Of a DNA stretch of 64,000 nucleotides, positions 41,001-51,133 are shown piece by piece; positions within the stretch are counted from its first letter, which is position 1, and each line of letters begins with the position of its first letter. The stretch is taken from contig OY855904.1 of assembly GCA_963693305.1 (NCBI GenBank), positions 42,687,304 to 42,751,303 on the forward strand. Reading direction: 5' to 3'. A model generated the notes under the pieces. The model was not told the DNA's origin. It made no database searches and saw only the letters and a program-made list of their open reading frames with translations. The stretch comes from Meandrina meandrites. Lineage: Eukaryota > Cnidaria > Anthozoa > Scleractinia > Meandrinidae. Both the position numbers and the translations under genes were made by a program.

Positions 41001-42838
41001 AGGGTTTATTCCTCACAGTCGGCTATGTTTTCAAGATCCTTCATAGAACATGCCTAGTCTTGAAAATTTACGCTGAGCTCTTTATGCTGATCAGGACTGT
41101 CTTTATAAAACAACTGTCTGGTTAAGCGGGTATTTTTTAACATGCAATTCTCTGAGTTCATGAACATCAACGTATCATCCAAAGACTATTTTGCAAGCGT
41201 TCTAGTCTTAATTTTTCAACAGCTTTCGCTATTTTCAATTTTACCAGAGGAATCGGTGTTTCTTACATCTTATTTTATGTTTATGAAAGGCTGCGAGAAC
41301 TTGAACTACTTCCCAACAGGTATATTTCTGTGCATCTGACAACAGGTGGTTTTCCCGACTGCTAGTCATGAGGGACGCGGTCTCTGAGACCGACATTGTT
41401 CTAGACTTTGTTAGATGTGGATTCTTCTGCCAATTCCAACACCTGACTGCAAGGCGATTCTTCTGATCGGAAAGAACAGTTCATGATTTCAAAGCCAAGA
41501 AGAACTCTAAACAAACCTTCTGAAACACCTGTCGTCTGCCCCTTTAATTCGTGACGCGTCACGCATTCGGTAAAGTCGGGGGATACACAGAGTGTAAACA
41601 AAATTCATTCAAAGTTTGTTTAACTAATTTAGTGGAAGTCTCGATTCTCTTTGCGATATGTGCTTCCAGTTTCCTAGCAGATTAAAAACCATTTAACTGA
41701 GGATATAGTCCGGTTTTACCATGCAGCCATGCAGCGTGACGAATGAAAATGATAAAACTTTCGCGGGAAAATTAAGCGACCTGTTTTAAAACTTAGTAAC
41801 TTACCGAGTGTTAATAAGGAGATTTGAAAAGTTTACATATCTTATTATGATATTACAGTGTCAATGCTTGATCCCGAAATCAACGGATCTACTTTTAGTT
41901 AATTTTGGACCACAAACACAGAAACTCGAAAAAATGATACTCAATTTGGCGGGAAATATTTTTAACTGAAAATCGTAATGGTACGCAGTTTCAGATGCCG
42001 CTTACACCGATTTACTCCTAGATACCAATTTTAACTAAACTGGATTTTGTTAAGAGCACAAAATACTATCGGGAAATGGTTTTACTTTAAAAATAAAGTG
42101 CCGCACTTTGGTGAAACAGTCGACTGAAAATGACTCATATTTGGGTGACACTCATTAACGATTCAGTGGCGATTTTTAGCGCCACGTAAAAAACACAGTA
42201 TTAAAGCAAAGAAGGTTTAATATATCTTAATCAACTTATAAAGGGATCAATGTCATAGAAAAAATACAAGAGCTTTTAGGAGTCATACGAAGTGTGTTTT
42301 ACGGTTACGCAAAGTTGCCCGAAATCTCGGTTATTTTTGGCGGCTGGAGGGCCCAAAATAATGGAATGGTGATTTCTCGAAGAAAAACGAACGTCTACTT
42401 CTGCAAATGCCACCATTCCTAATCTTTTCAGGTAGCTTTTATACTGTGAAAAGATGAAGGTAAACGGGCGACCTCGATCTTTTGCCTCTGCCCGGTTTTC
42501 TCTGACAATAACACTTAATCTGGTAAGAACTTTAAATATTACATTCAACATTGAAACTGTTATGACAACTCTGTTATATGTAACTGTACCTCATCATGAC
42601 CAATACTAGTTCTGGTCTTCAAAGGCCTGGATATGTATTGTAGCGTGATAACATAGAGCTGTTGGGAAAATACGGCAAATGCCGCAGCGCATACCAATAA
42701 CCAGAACCATCTGCGGAGTCGCGATTCGGCGTCAGCTATCCGGCCATAACCATGGGCACTCGTGTAACCGAAACATTTTAGAACGTCTGTTTTTAACTGG
42801 GTTAATAACCTATGGCTGGCAGGCTTCCACTGAGACAT
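26248..42838 (-). CDS. ASIC/HyNaC-like DEG/ENaC sodium channel, copy 1 (six 5' exons only; spliced)
   Basis: Six exons (42838-42590, 31929-31827, 30279-30066, 28969-28860, 26877-26714 and 26355-26248) join in frame into 316 residues. Splice phases 0-0-1-2-1-0 are identical to those of the complete paralogue at 50957-61432, and three of the six exons have exactly the same length or nearly so. The protein starts MSQWKPASH, has the gating motif TSAHGYGR and TM1 (WFWLLVCAAAFAVF), then FPQITICNLN and YGNCYTFN. The five 3' exons, with the second Cys cluster and TM2, are absent down to 15692. They may lie beyond the Polinton, left of the window, or be lost. Whether the copy is functional is therefore open. 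Intron 1 is 10.7 kb because of inserted transposons. Confidence 0.85.
26714..26877 (-). CDS. Channel copy 1, exon 5
   Basis: 164 bp encoding LTLEINTEQNEYV and EAGVRVYIGAQNEMPFPHEQ, the typical DEG/ENaC extracellular segment with PGF. Acceptor ctttcag, donor gtaaga. Same length as copy 2. Confidence 0.9.
26880..28200. other. Intron 4 sequence, no gene seen
   Basis: Mostly AT-rich intronic sequence with a short G-rich patch near 27000-27020. No exon or clear element recognised. Confidence 0.5.
28341..28388. repeat. (AAT)n microsatellite
   Basis: About 15 perfect aat units, preceded by cataatcataat. Confidence 0.85.
28540..28768 (-). mobile_element. tRNA-derived SINE-like repeat
   Basis: On the minus strand a tRNA-like head has an A-box-like TAGCTGAGTTGTTTAAAGCA and a B-box GGATTCGAATG. 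It is followed by a non-tRNA body, as in cnidarian SINEs. It lies in intron 3 region sequence just below exon 4. Confidence 0.55.
28860..28969 (-). CDS. Channel copy 1, exon 4
   Basis: 110 bp encoding YWTHFWHNRYGNCYTFNK, the GNCYTFN signature of the family. Acceptor tattgcag, donor gtaatt. Confidence 0.9.
29059..29096. repeat. Poly-T tract, ~38 bp
   Basis: Uninterrupted T run, possibly the tail of a degraded retroposon. Confidence 0.8.
30066..30279 (-). CDS. Channel copy 1, exon 3
   Basis: 214 bp ending in YGHQLENMIMSCQYHGLECL, parallel to copy 2. Donor gtaagt. The acceptor (ttggaaaag) has a weak pyrimidine tract, so the 5' edge is less certain. Confidence 0.75.
30300..31810. other. Intron 2 sequence, no gene seen
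   Basis: Intronic DNA with a C run near 31385-31394. Short frames at 30331 and 30947 show no domain. Confidence 0.5.
31827..31929 (-). CDS. Channel copy 1, exon 2
   Basis: 103 bp encoding KIVFPQITICNLNIIRRSK. Acceptor cttttag, donor gtaagt. The microsatellite begins 60 bp upstream of its acceptor. Confidence 0.9.
31989..32781. repeat. Perfect (TTCC)n microsatellite, ~790 bp
   Basis: About 198 uninterrupted ttcc units with no visible substitution. The apparent long proteins PSFLPSFL and GRKEGRKE on the two strands are translations of this repeat and not genes. It sits in intron 1 of channel copy 1. Confidence 0.97.
34398..34551. mobile_element. Small MITE (GGGGCGGATCC family-like)
   Basis: The ends caggggcggatccagg and cctagatccgccgctg are inverted repeats flanking poly-T and poly-G tracts. 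It is nested in the inner TTAA element. Confidence 0.6.
34641..35001. mobile_element. MITE with cttacagtgcggacac ends
   Basis: Arms of about 40 bp (cttacagtgcggacactaga... and ...tcgagtgtccgcactgtaa) are inverted. The interior also has complementary tttatttgtactttttt and aaaagtacaaataaag blocks. Nested in the inner TTAA element. Confidence 0.65.
35154..35500 (-). CDS. Candidate 3' exon of an unrecognised gene carried by the inner transposon
   Basis: An open 115-codon segment follows an acceptor-like tatttttcaag. It has an acidic stretch (SDDEQSDQEEDVIEDVMATEDE) and a helical end with KLRKLRVSMLRSICEYFDIE, which is SAP-like in its spacing, and finishes with TCDCRHSA and a stop. Composition is protein-like, unlike the surrounding repeat DNA. 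No named family recognised; a DNA-binding role is only suggested by the SAP-like pattern. Confidence 0.45.
37158..37338 (-). CDS. Candidate 5' exon of the inner-transposon gene
   Basis: An ATG opens 60 codons (MATCSYSQIVGGACGPSVSN...ECDKDIRGHLKAINV) ending at a good donor, gtaggt. It is upstream of, and on the same strand as, the 35154-35500 exon. The intervening frames near 36433-36615 and 35893-36183 may hold further exons, but I could not link them by splice phase. Confidence 0.4.
39650..40010. mobile_element. Small inverted-repeat element at the TIR/centre boundary
   Basis: The ends aactgaaaggagaaaatgaa... and ...cattttctcctttcagtt match in reverse complement over ~40 bp, including actcactttctatt. 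It lies at the inner edge of the left arm of the outer TTAA element. Confidence 0.55.
40011..41003. other. Centre of the outer TTAA element, no gene seen
   Basis: The stretch contains a gcgagcgagcgagcga microsatellite at about 40518 and AT-rich DNA. No transposase motif is visible, so the element is probably non-autonomous. Confidence 0.55.
42590..42838 (-). CDS. Channel copy 1, exon 1 (N-terminus and TM1)
   Basis: 83 codons from ATG at 42838 to GHDE, donor gtacag. It contains GYTSAHGYGRI, RRWFWLLVC and a TM1-like segment, closely matching exon 1 of copy 2. Confidence 0.88.
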
Positions 42839-43148
42839 ATTTGGATGCTGGTTTTAAGTGGCCAATATCCTTCTGGTTATATCTCTAGTGAAAAGAGATG
42901 CAATGTCAGTTGGATTAGCGCATTCGTGTAAGTCTAGTACGAGAAAATCAATTTTAATATTTATTTATAAATACATTTATTTATACACGGTAAAGTACAT
43001 CACATAAGTTACTAATAAAATTAATACTGATATAACTCAGTACTAAGAAACAGTCCATGCTAAATACTAATAAACACTAATCTAGAAAATGCTAATCTGA
43101 ACATTAACCTCACACTGTTTTCCATCAATGCCGCGTCACATTTTGTGT

Positions 43149-43470
43149 TTTACAGTGTTGTGATTTCAGTACTTATTTTGTTTTTAAATTGATTAAATGA
43201 TATTTTCATTGTAAGATCGTAGGGAAGGCTGTTCCAGCGAGCTTCACCACTGTAACTCAAGCTATTTTTCAAATTGTTAGTTCGTGAAAGAGGTACAACC
43301 AGTTTTTTTCGGAATCCCTTAAAGAATAACGCGTTCCATAACGTTTCAGATAATTAGACGATAGGTATTCAGGAACCAAACCATTTAAAGATTTATATAC
43401 CATAAAGGCTTTCTGAATTTAACGCTGCGTACGCAATTTTTTCCATCCGAGTTGTCGTGTTAGACATTTA
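43149..43470 (-). pseudogene. Non-LTR retrotransposon (LINE) reverse-transcriptase C-terminal remnant
   Basis: Minus-strand translation shows LGWKKLRTQR, then VYKSLNGLVPEYLSSNY and, after a frameshift, LVVPLSRTNNLK and YSGEARWNSLPYDL. This is the typical thumb/C-terminal pattern (LNGL.P.YL, VP..RT, WN.LP) of CR1- or L2-type LINEs. It is short and frameshifted, hence dead. Confidence 0.7.
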
Positions 43471-44100
43471 GCATCAGCATCATAACTTCAGGAAGTTAGC
43501 ACGCGAGCGGAACGGTACGGAAACTTTATTGGAACGAGATGAGCTTTATGAAAGTTAAACAGTGTTTTGATGCTATCAGTTTAAAGCACCGAGTGGATAA
43601 CTAGTATAATGGCATTCATTGATTTTTTGAACGTCTAAATAACACGGACAAGGCTCTTCCTTTGATTAAATACTGCAATTTTACTCCCCTTCAGTCTTGA
43701 ACCAATTTTCTATTCTGGGCCGGGTTCTTGAAAAAAGGTCTCACAAGACTGTTGAAATTAGAGAAACAGATTAGCCGTTTTGTGCTTTAATCCAGTTCTA
43801 GCCAGTACTGAACTTCAATAAGTGCAGGAGCATGCAATGTACTATAGCAATTTTATCGTAATGTTTAAACTGGATACTATTTTTTTCTAATCACAGGCAT
43901 AAAATCACTTATGGTACGTTCACATTCAACTCCATGTAACATTACTTTAGCAAAGTATATGGCATGAAGAAGAAATTGATGAAGTGTTGGTTGCAAGACT
44001 CCGAATTTTTATTGCTTCACAATTAGCAATTAAAAGATGGGTACTCGCAGGAGGTTAGACGTAAGATTTGCCACGCAAGTAGACGAAAACAGATCAGGCT
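43471..44100. other. Intergenic DNA without a supported gene
   Basis: No exon, RNA gene or clear repeat was recognised. Confidence 0.5.
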
Positions 44101-44117
44101 AGCATGGATCATATGTA

Positions 44118-44256
44118 CTGTGGGTATGGGTATGTCGGTCGATATATCAGCCGATAGTCGGTCAAAACTCCGGCAATAGTCGTTCGAGCGACTATCGGCC
44201 GCGTATGCCATTAGTCTCGTTCGATATATCGACCGACATATCGGTGGACGAGAGCG
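44118..44256. repeat. Palindromic TCGGTCGATATATCG-type repeat
   Basis: Words tgtcggtcgatatatcagccgata and gttcgatatatcgaccgacatatcgg are inverted and repeated within ~140 bp. Confidence 0.55.
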
Positions 44257-47200
44257 ATGTGCACTGTAATTCGTTTGGAATTATAGTATAGTGGAATCAG
44301 AATAGCGATGACTATTGACCAAATGAGATATTGTGTTAGTTTTCTTTTGAGTTATGGAAGCAAGCTTGCTCTCTTAAATCTGATCCCGTGACTTTGTGTT
44401 GGTGTTAATTTTCAGTTCATACTCTCGATTGATCACCAAGCAGTTTAATAACTGATTTAGAATGAACTGTATTGGAAACGTTTTGTTTTCAATAGCAGTA
44501 TTATGTGAAATACCTTCAGTGTAGACAACATTGGTCAAAGTGATAAATCTTTGTAATTTTGACATTATCATACGCACTGGTTGGCTTATAAGGCTCCTCC
44601 CCTCGTTCGAGTTACAGCTGCCAAATTGATGAAACGTTTCAGTCAAAATAAATACGTAAGATGAACCAAGTGCTTGCCAAATTTACATTTCTTTCTATAA
44701 AACCCTAAATTTGTCTCAGTAAACGTTGAACGAACATTTCAAAACCTTCATTTCTCGCTATTACATATCCGTGTTTTCGAAAATTATAACAACTAACCAA
44801 AAACATACCTGCAGTGTACATTGTCACACAAGATTGAAACGTTTCCTAAATAATGGATAATTAAAACAATCCAAAACTAAAGTTTGCGCTACAAAAATAT
44901 TTGTTAGAGAGGCAAATTCCCATGCCATTAAATGTGACGGCAAACGTCTATGCTTGTTATGAAATTTGACTATTGCCAACTAACAAGCCACCAAAGCAAT
45001 ATTTAGAGAAAAATCTCTATACACGCAAAAAAATACAAACACTGAACAGTAAGGAAACTAAGGGAGGATAATTGATCGATTCTGATTTACAAACTTAATA
45101 GATGTTCTCCTACACAAGCATAAAATGGTTAGACTAAATGTTTTACTACGTTCACCCTTCAAAATGCATACTTTCATGCAATGTTGCTATGCCGTTAGTA
45201 AGCTAGTTTATGTCTTGTGCTTCGTGGGTGAATGCAAATTTCAAAGCTGACACAAGGGTTATTAATAACACGTTGCTTTTTACTTTCTTTGCTTAAAATT
45301 AAAACTATGTTGTCAGACTATTTTAATGACTGCTACTATATACTGTTAGTTGTCTCTGATTAACTGCTAACAGAAGACGTTGGATCTCTTACCGTAAGAT
45401 CGAGGATAGCAGCTTAAGACCTACATGTCCGATCACTGTATAGTGTGTTGAAGGTAATCAATAATTCATAGTGAATACGTAAACGCTTAATCTCCTTTAT
45501 GACTGCATTGGTAATTCTTAAACGCCTCAAACGCCATACTGTGTTTATAAAATTGAAGTGCACGTTGTTTTGTCTCATCTATTTCCCTAACGAACCATTT
45601 CGAATGATTGCCGCGGTTTCTGACGCGGTTACAATGATCACACGCGACCTTCAGAGCAGTATTGGTTTTTAGTGTATGAAAATCATCTCTGCGGCCTCCT
45701 ATTCTGCACCGTCCTTTTAATTTACTCGCTTGTACCCATTCTCAACATTATTGAAAACACTGTGTTCGAAACTTGCTGTTAACTCCCTGGCCTATAGGGA
45801 ATGAAAGGAATTTATAGAAAGTCCATGATATCAGTCGGTAAGATAAGCTTGCTATAGTCTGCACGTGCTGTGCATTATTGCAAAATGCTAATAAAAAAGC
45901 AGTTTTATGGGAACTCAACGGATACCCAGAAAAAAGTTAAACACAGAGATAAGAACACTAACAGTTAAAAAGCGTTTGATTTTGTCCTTTACTATTTGGC
46001 TTTTTCACAGATTATTCAGTTATTATCTATCTTGATGTCGGTGCATTTTTCAAAAAGCTTCATTATCGTGATAGTTATCAACCACACGCGATCTTTAGGG
46101 CAAAAAGTCAAGACGAAAAAGCTGTGCTTTTGTGGATGTCAATGCTTTCTGCCTGTCAGCCGAAAATCGAAAGCTTACTCAGTTGTCTCGAACATGTTTT
46201 GAAAATTCTTTGCTACAATACATTTTTCATGACGGGATGAACAAATTTGGCGAGTCTGGCCTGTAGAATTCTGCGAAAACATTTTCCATTTTTTTAATGG
46301 CATTTCTTCGACAGGTGGACACTCGATATTGTTTTACTTTCAGCACCTCAGTTTAAACATTCTTTTTTTTTTCACTTATTTCATTTCTGGTTACGGAAAA
46401 CGAAACTTCCACTTTGTTAATTGAACGGTTGCAGTGGATACATGTTAGATGCAAAAAGTTGAGAATCATATCATGTTGACATTGAGTCAGTTTCGTTACA
46501 TGTAAGTAACGTTTAAATAAAACAAATGATTAATCCCACGCCCGACGCACATCATTGAAAACATGTTGATTGCTGGCATTGTTGAACATGATTTGTGTTG
46601 ACAAAATATCTGGCTCTTATTATAAATAACGTTAAAGCGAGTGATTGAGCTTAATCAAATACAACAGAAGTGCATTATTTTCAATAATGGCCAATAACGT
46701 CTTTTATGGCTCTCGAGATAATGATTCACTTGAGGTGTAAAAAAAAAATATCGGATATATCCCCACTTATGTTCGCGTTCATATTTATTATTGCCTAGTT
46801 GAACACTAGTTGCAGCTTCAGATTTTGTATCAACCAGTGGCACCGACTTCAAAAGTACACCGGTACGCTGGCACGATCTGGCGGCATTTGGTAACTTGTG
46901 CTCAATTATCCGATGACAGTGGAATAAGTTAGCCTATAAAATTTCAGTCTTTGACTGCACATAAAGCACTTCAAGCGATGCCAGTACATCGGTTTTTCGG
47001 AAAATGTGATTATTTAACTACTATACGAAATAAGTAAATAAATTTTCTACTAACAATTTTGCTTGATTTCCTGACAAGCATAAGCAAAATCGGGTGAACA
47101 TTTTCACACGCAGAAGAAACGTCACATAATCAAATTGCTTACCGGAGTTATGCTACCGCCAGTTTATAACAACGTTTTGAATCTGAATTTGCTTTTGAAT

Positions 47201-48755
47201 TGTTTATGGCACAAGCAAGTTGGATGTAGCGAATTTAATTTAATGAAATCAATAATTTAGATGTAAAACATCAGCGTTGATTCTTTCTTACAACTGAATT
47301 GGATACGCTGGATACCAGTGACGTCATACTGTGCGAATAAATTCATGTCTTGGCTCATCAATTTTTCCAGTAAACTGTTACGGCAATATTTAGCATAAAC
47401 TGGCTTAGAGAAAGTGACAATTTTGACATTGCTACTCCTCATGGCAAACAATCATTGAACTAAATAATGGCAAATGAGGGAAACTTATTACAGGATATCC
47501 TTTACATAACTTTGTTTTTCAGACATTTTGTTTTAAACCATCCATAAGATTGTATGTAAATCCGGAAAACAGCGTCACTCTAAATCGTTTAGTGATGCCC
47601 TAAAAACACCTCTGCTTGATATATTTGGTATATGAATTAATAAATTCTCAGTTAGAGATATTTCAAAAAGCCAGAAAGTATTTGACCAGCAACGTTTGTC
47701 AAATATTTTATTTCGCTTGAAATATTTGATTTCTTTCACAAAATGACAAAGTAATAAACAATTATTGGATAAGGTTTTGCGATATCAGGAATGATCAAGG
47801 TCGAGGTAAATGTTTGGCTTCCGCTGATAACATTTACCGAATCTTAGAACTGTTTTATCATACATTGTTTTAAAGAAAATAACGACAACTGCACTGTTGT
47901 AGAAGCCAATCAACGAGCCATGTTTTTACTTCGCTGTGTGCAAAATTCCACTCACCACGCACGAACTTGACATAGCTCTTGGAATTCATACTATATCCTT
48001 GGCGAGTAACCTGCAGATTATTCACCAATCTGCTAGTAGATTAGATAATGATCCCTAGGTTGTGCAGCCAATGAGAAGACACAAAGTGACTACAATGTAT
48101 AAAAACAAAAATACAGAACTTGTCAACTCGCGAAAATCGTGTGTATTGAAATATCACCCTTCTATTTTTGAATAGACACAGCAATACTCGATGAAATATT
48201 TATTTTATTTAACTCTATCGTTTTGGTTGTAGAGTGCACTTGCTCTGATGATATTTTGTTTACTAATTAAAAATCCTAAATACTTGACGCCTTGCGTAGA
48301 TTTATCATTGCCGTAGAGGACGTCGTTTCCAGTGTACGATGTACCATGTAGACACCATCTGATCTACTTTAAAATAAGTCTTACATGAATAAAACTTTTT
48401 CAGCCATTTGTATTCTTTTGTGTTCATGGCAAACTAACCGCCAAGCCTCGTCATCATATACAAAATGTAAGAGCATTTGAACTCCAAAATGAGGTTTGGC
48501 GGGTAATTGACATAAACATAAAAGAATAATAAACAGCCTGAAAAAGGACTAGGCACCGGATCTTAAAGTGTATTAATGTGTTTCAAAATTAATTAAAACT
48601 TATTTAAAATTATCAAAAGCTACGAAAAAAAGGAAAAAAAGAAACGATAATACCTTTCTTTTAGCAAAAAACGACGCTACGCGGATTTAATAAAAAAAAA
48701 AACAAAAAACTTTACATTCGATATTAAAGGATGCACTGAGCTGACGTAATGGCGT
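44257..48755. other. Intergenic DNA without a supported gene
   Basis: AT-rich sequence with only short frames lacking domains. No element ends recognised. Confidence 0.5.
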
Positions 48756-48760
48756 GGTCG

Positions 48761-49425
48761 TAAGGACGTTCGCGCTATTTGTTTTTGCGCATCCTTACTG
48801 CGCACGTAATTCATGTCGCAACGTCGCGCCACGTCATGCATCGAGCGCGCGCGCTGAGAAAACTTTCCAAACAAATATAGGGCTGGTAGCTGTTCAGATA
48901 ACTTCGCTCGCAGTTTACTCTCTCAAATGATCGGTGACCCCCAATTTTTTTTTGATAGACAGCTTTGTTTTGCGATTCTCGACAGATTGTAAAAAAATGA
49001 ACAAAAAGTCAATGTTGGAAGTCTACCAGTTTCTAATTTTTTTGCCCACGCGGCATCAAATCTTGCCCATCTTTCAACTGCCAGGCGAGTGCAAATGTGA
49101 TCACTAAACGATTAGATTTTCTAAAGGAACATCACCAGTTGAATCAATTTGCTTAATAGATCCCCTTAAACAATATTTAGACAAGAAAATTGCATTTCAC
49201 GAATTTATTCGCATTATTTTTTAGCAAACAGACACTGTCGCCATTGTCAGAAACGAAGGCCGATTTATAAGATTTTAAGGTGATCTTTCGGATATCTTAT
49301 CTCCGAAACGAATTCGGTGACCCCCCAATATTTTTACATTTCTGACATGAGTAACCCATAAACTCACAGTGGTGAAAGTTTTAGAAAAATGTCAATGTTG
49401 GAAGATTTTCGCGCGAACGTCCTTA
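48761..49425. mobile_element. MITE-like element with taaggacgttcgcgc ends
   Basis: The left taaggacgttcgcgc is matched by gcgcgaacgtcctta at the right. Its interior has the phrase gtgacccccaattttt and a related gtgaccccccaatattttt. Confidence 0.5.
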
Positions 49426-50612
49426 AGCTCGTGCACTTGTACTAGATCCAGTCTGTCCTTAATTTCATAGGCAAAATTTTGAAATCTTAATTTGTACCAG
49501 CCCTGAAAGCAGGGTGAACTAATTATCAGGCATTTGCAAATAAATCCGTCCGAATAGGATTCAATATGCTAAGAAATTTTGAATTTCAATCTAAAGCAAA
49601 AACAGAAATATAAACTTTAACCACTACATTTGGTAAGGGTAAGCCGGATGGCAAAAGCAACTGATAGTTGAAAGGACTTGAAGTAGCAGTTTTTGATATT
49701 TTTTCTGCTACACCGCTATGATTAGAAGCTATTCTGTGAATCCATATATAAATCTTTGACCCTTTCTAAACTAGAACGTTAGTATTTTCTAGTCTGCGTG
49801 GCAGGTACTCGAAGGAGAGGGGAGGTGAAAACGAGAGACACGAAAAGCACGAGAATCGAGATGCACGAAAGCGTAAAGCGCGATCGTAAGGAGAGGAAAT
49901 GGAAAGCTTGCAAGGACCATATTGTTTTCTTTGATATTTACGTTCACCAGATGAACGTAAAGATCGCCCGATTGGTCAGAATTAACTAAGTACTTAAGCC
50001 ATTACTATGATTGGTCAGTGATATACCATTCAAGTACTTGCGTTTCATCTCCAATCGCCATGGTTTCATGACCTTGAAACCCGTTCGAAAATGACGGCTT
50101 CGAAGTGTTTACACGGAACCTACCCAACCATTTTTGCAGTGTTGGTTACGGAAGAGCCGAAGCTAGAAATTGTGCATGTCCTCTGGATATAACGCCATAA
50201 CCCAACACGTTTAACGACCGGACAAAAAAAGCACTCTTTGGTGACGCAGGACAAAGATGTTGCCCGTCATGATAAGATGCAACACATTTTGCAACAATAT
50301 TTAAAAAGCCGGGGCCGGGGTCATTGCAATTTTATTAAATGCAAGCAGAAGTTCTGATGTAGGTAATGAACCTCCTCACCGAAATTTCAGTCCCTTCCCT
50401 TTCAGTGCGAACATTTGTAGAGCTGCACTACTTATCTTCCAAATAGAAATGAACCATAACAAGACAAACCGCATGAGCAAAATATATAGCAAATTACAGA
50501 GGTGTGAAACTGTATAAACAAAGAGCGGAGCAGTTCTCATTGAATCCTTTTGACAGCCAAACATTTCGCCGCTTCATACTGAACTGGATTTAGACTGGAT
50601 TAGATGGTGGAA
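49426..50612. other. Intergenic DNA downstream of channel copy 2, no gene seen
   Basis: A purine-rich frame at 49798-49989 has Arg/Lys-rich content but no domain or splice context. Confidence 0.45.
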
Positions 50613-50802
50613 TGGCGATAGAGAGATTAAGCATGACGTTATATTTGGTACCTTTTTATCGAATTCTAAAATATATCCCTCAGAAAAATAGGTTAAAAGA
50701 CACACTCGTCAAACGCCCGGGCCAAACGGCAAACGACAGAAGAGGAATTTTTGCCGTTCGCCGGAAAATTAAACGTCATGCTTAATCTCTTCAGTATCGC
50801 CC
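50613..50802. mobile_element. Short MITE with ggcgatagagagattaagc ends, ~190 bp
   Basis: The left gcgatagagagattaagcatgacgt and right acgtcatgcttaatctcttcagtatcgc are inverted repeats. It lies 150 bp downstream of the channel copy 2 stop codon. Confidence 0.6.
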
Positions 50803-50956
50803 TTGCAGGCGTTCCTTTCCCTCACCCGGATCGGGCTACGCACATCTCGTTTTTCCCTCTTCCTCCTCTTTGAACGCCTCCCACGCATGCAGACTCTCTA
50901 TTTTCACGTGCGTCTGCTGATTTCTAATTTGCAGTAAATGCATATCTTTGAAATTC

Positions 50957-51133
50957 CTAAGCAGGATTCTCGATCGCTTGGACTTCAAAGACATTAGCTC
51001 GCTGTTGTTTAATCCGCTTCAAGATCGTGTAACACAGCGACCCCATCAACTCTAAAACTTCCACACACGTCAGCGCTGAGATTCCAATCCACATTCCCAT
51101 TATTCCTCCAATGTCCGACAAGAATCTTGGAAA
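50957..51133 (-). CDS. Channel copy 2, exon 11 (TM2 and C-terminus)
   Basis: Encodes FPRFLSDIGGIMGMWIGIS, the rest of TM2 and a short basic cytosolic tail ending ENPA and stop. Acceptor tcaacag. Confidence 0.92.
   Translation of the reverse strand, partial: FPRFLSDIGGIMGMWIGISALTCVEVLELMGSLCYTILKRIKQQRANVFEVQAIENPA

Larger units (their letters stand above)
32870..42514. mobile_element. Outer TTAA-target DNA transposon with 1,511-bp TIRs (interrupted)
   Basis: The left arm (32870-33167 plus 38440-39652) and the right arm (41004-42514) are inverted copies of exactly equal length, 1,511 bp, once the inner insertion is removed. Both ends are flanked by TTAA (32866-32869 and 42515-42518) and begin GTGTTATTGTCAGAGAAAACC. 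The centre (39653-41003) has no transposase I can recognise. TTAA targets are typical of the piggyBac and Kolobok superfamilies. The near identity of the arms suggests a young or gene-converted element. Confidence 0.85.

Noticed and set aside
49798..49989. Arg/Lys-rich short frame as a possible gene
   Set aside because: Low-complexity purine-rich DNA without splice sites, domain or flanking support.
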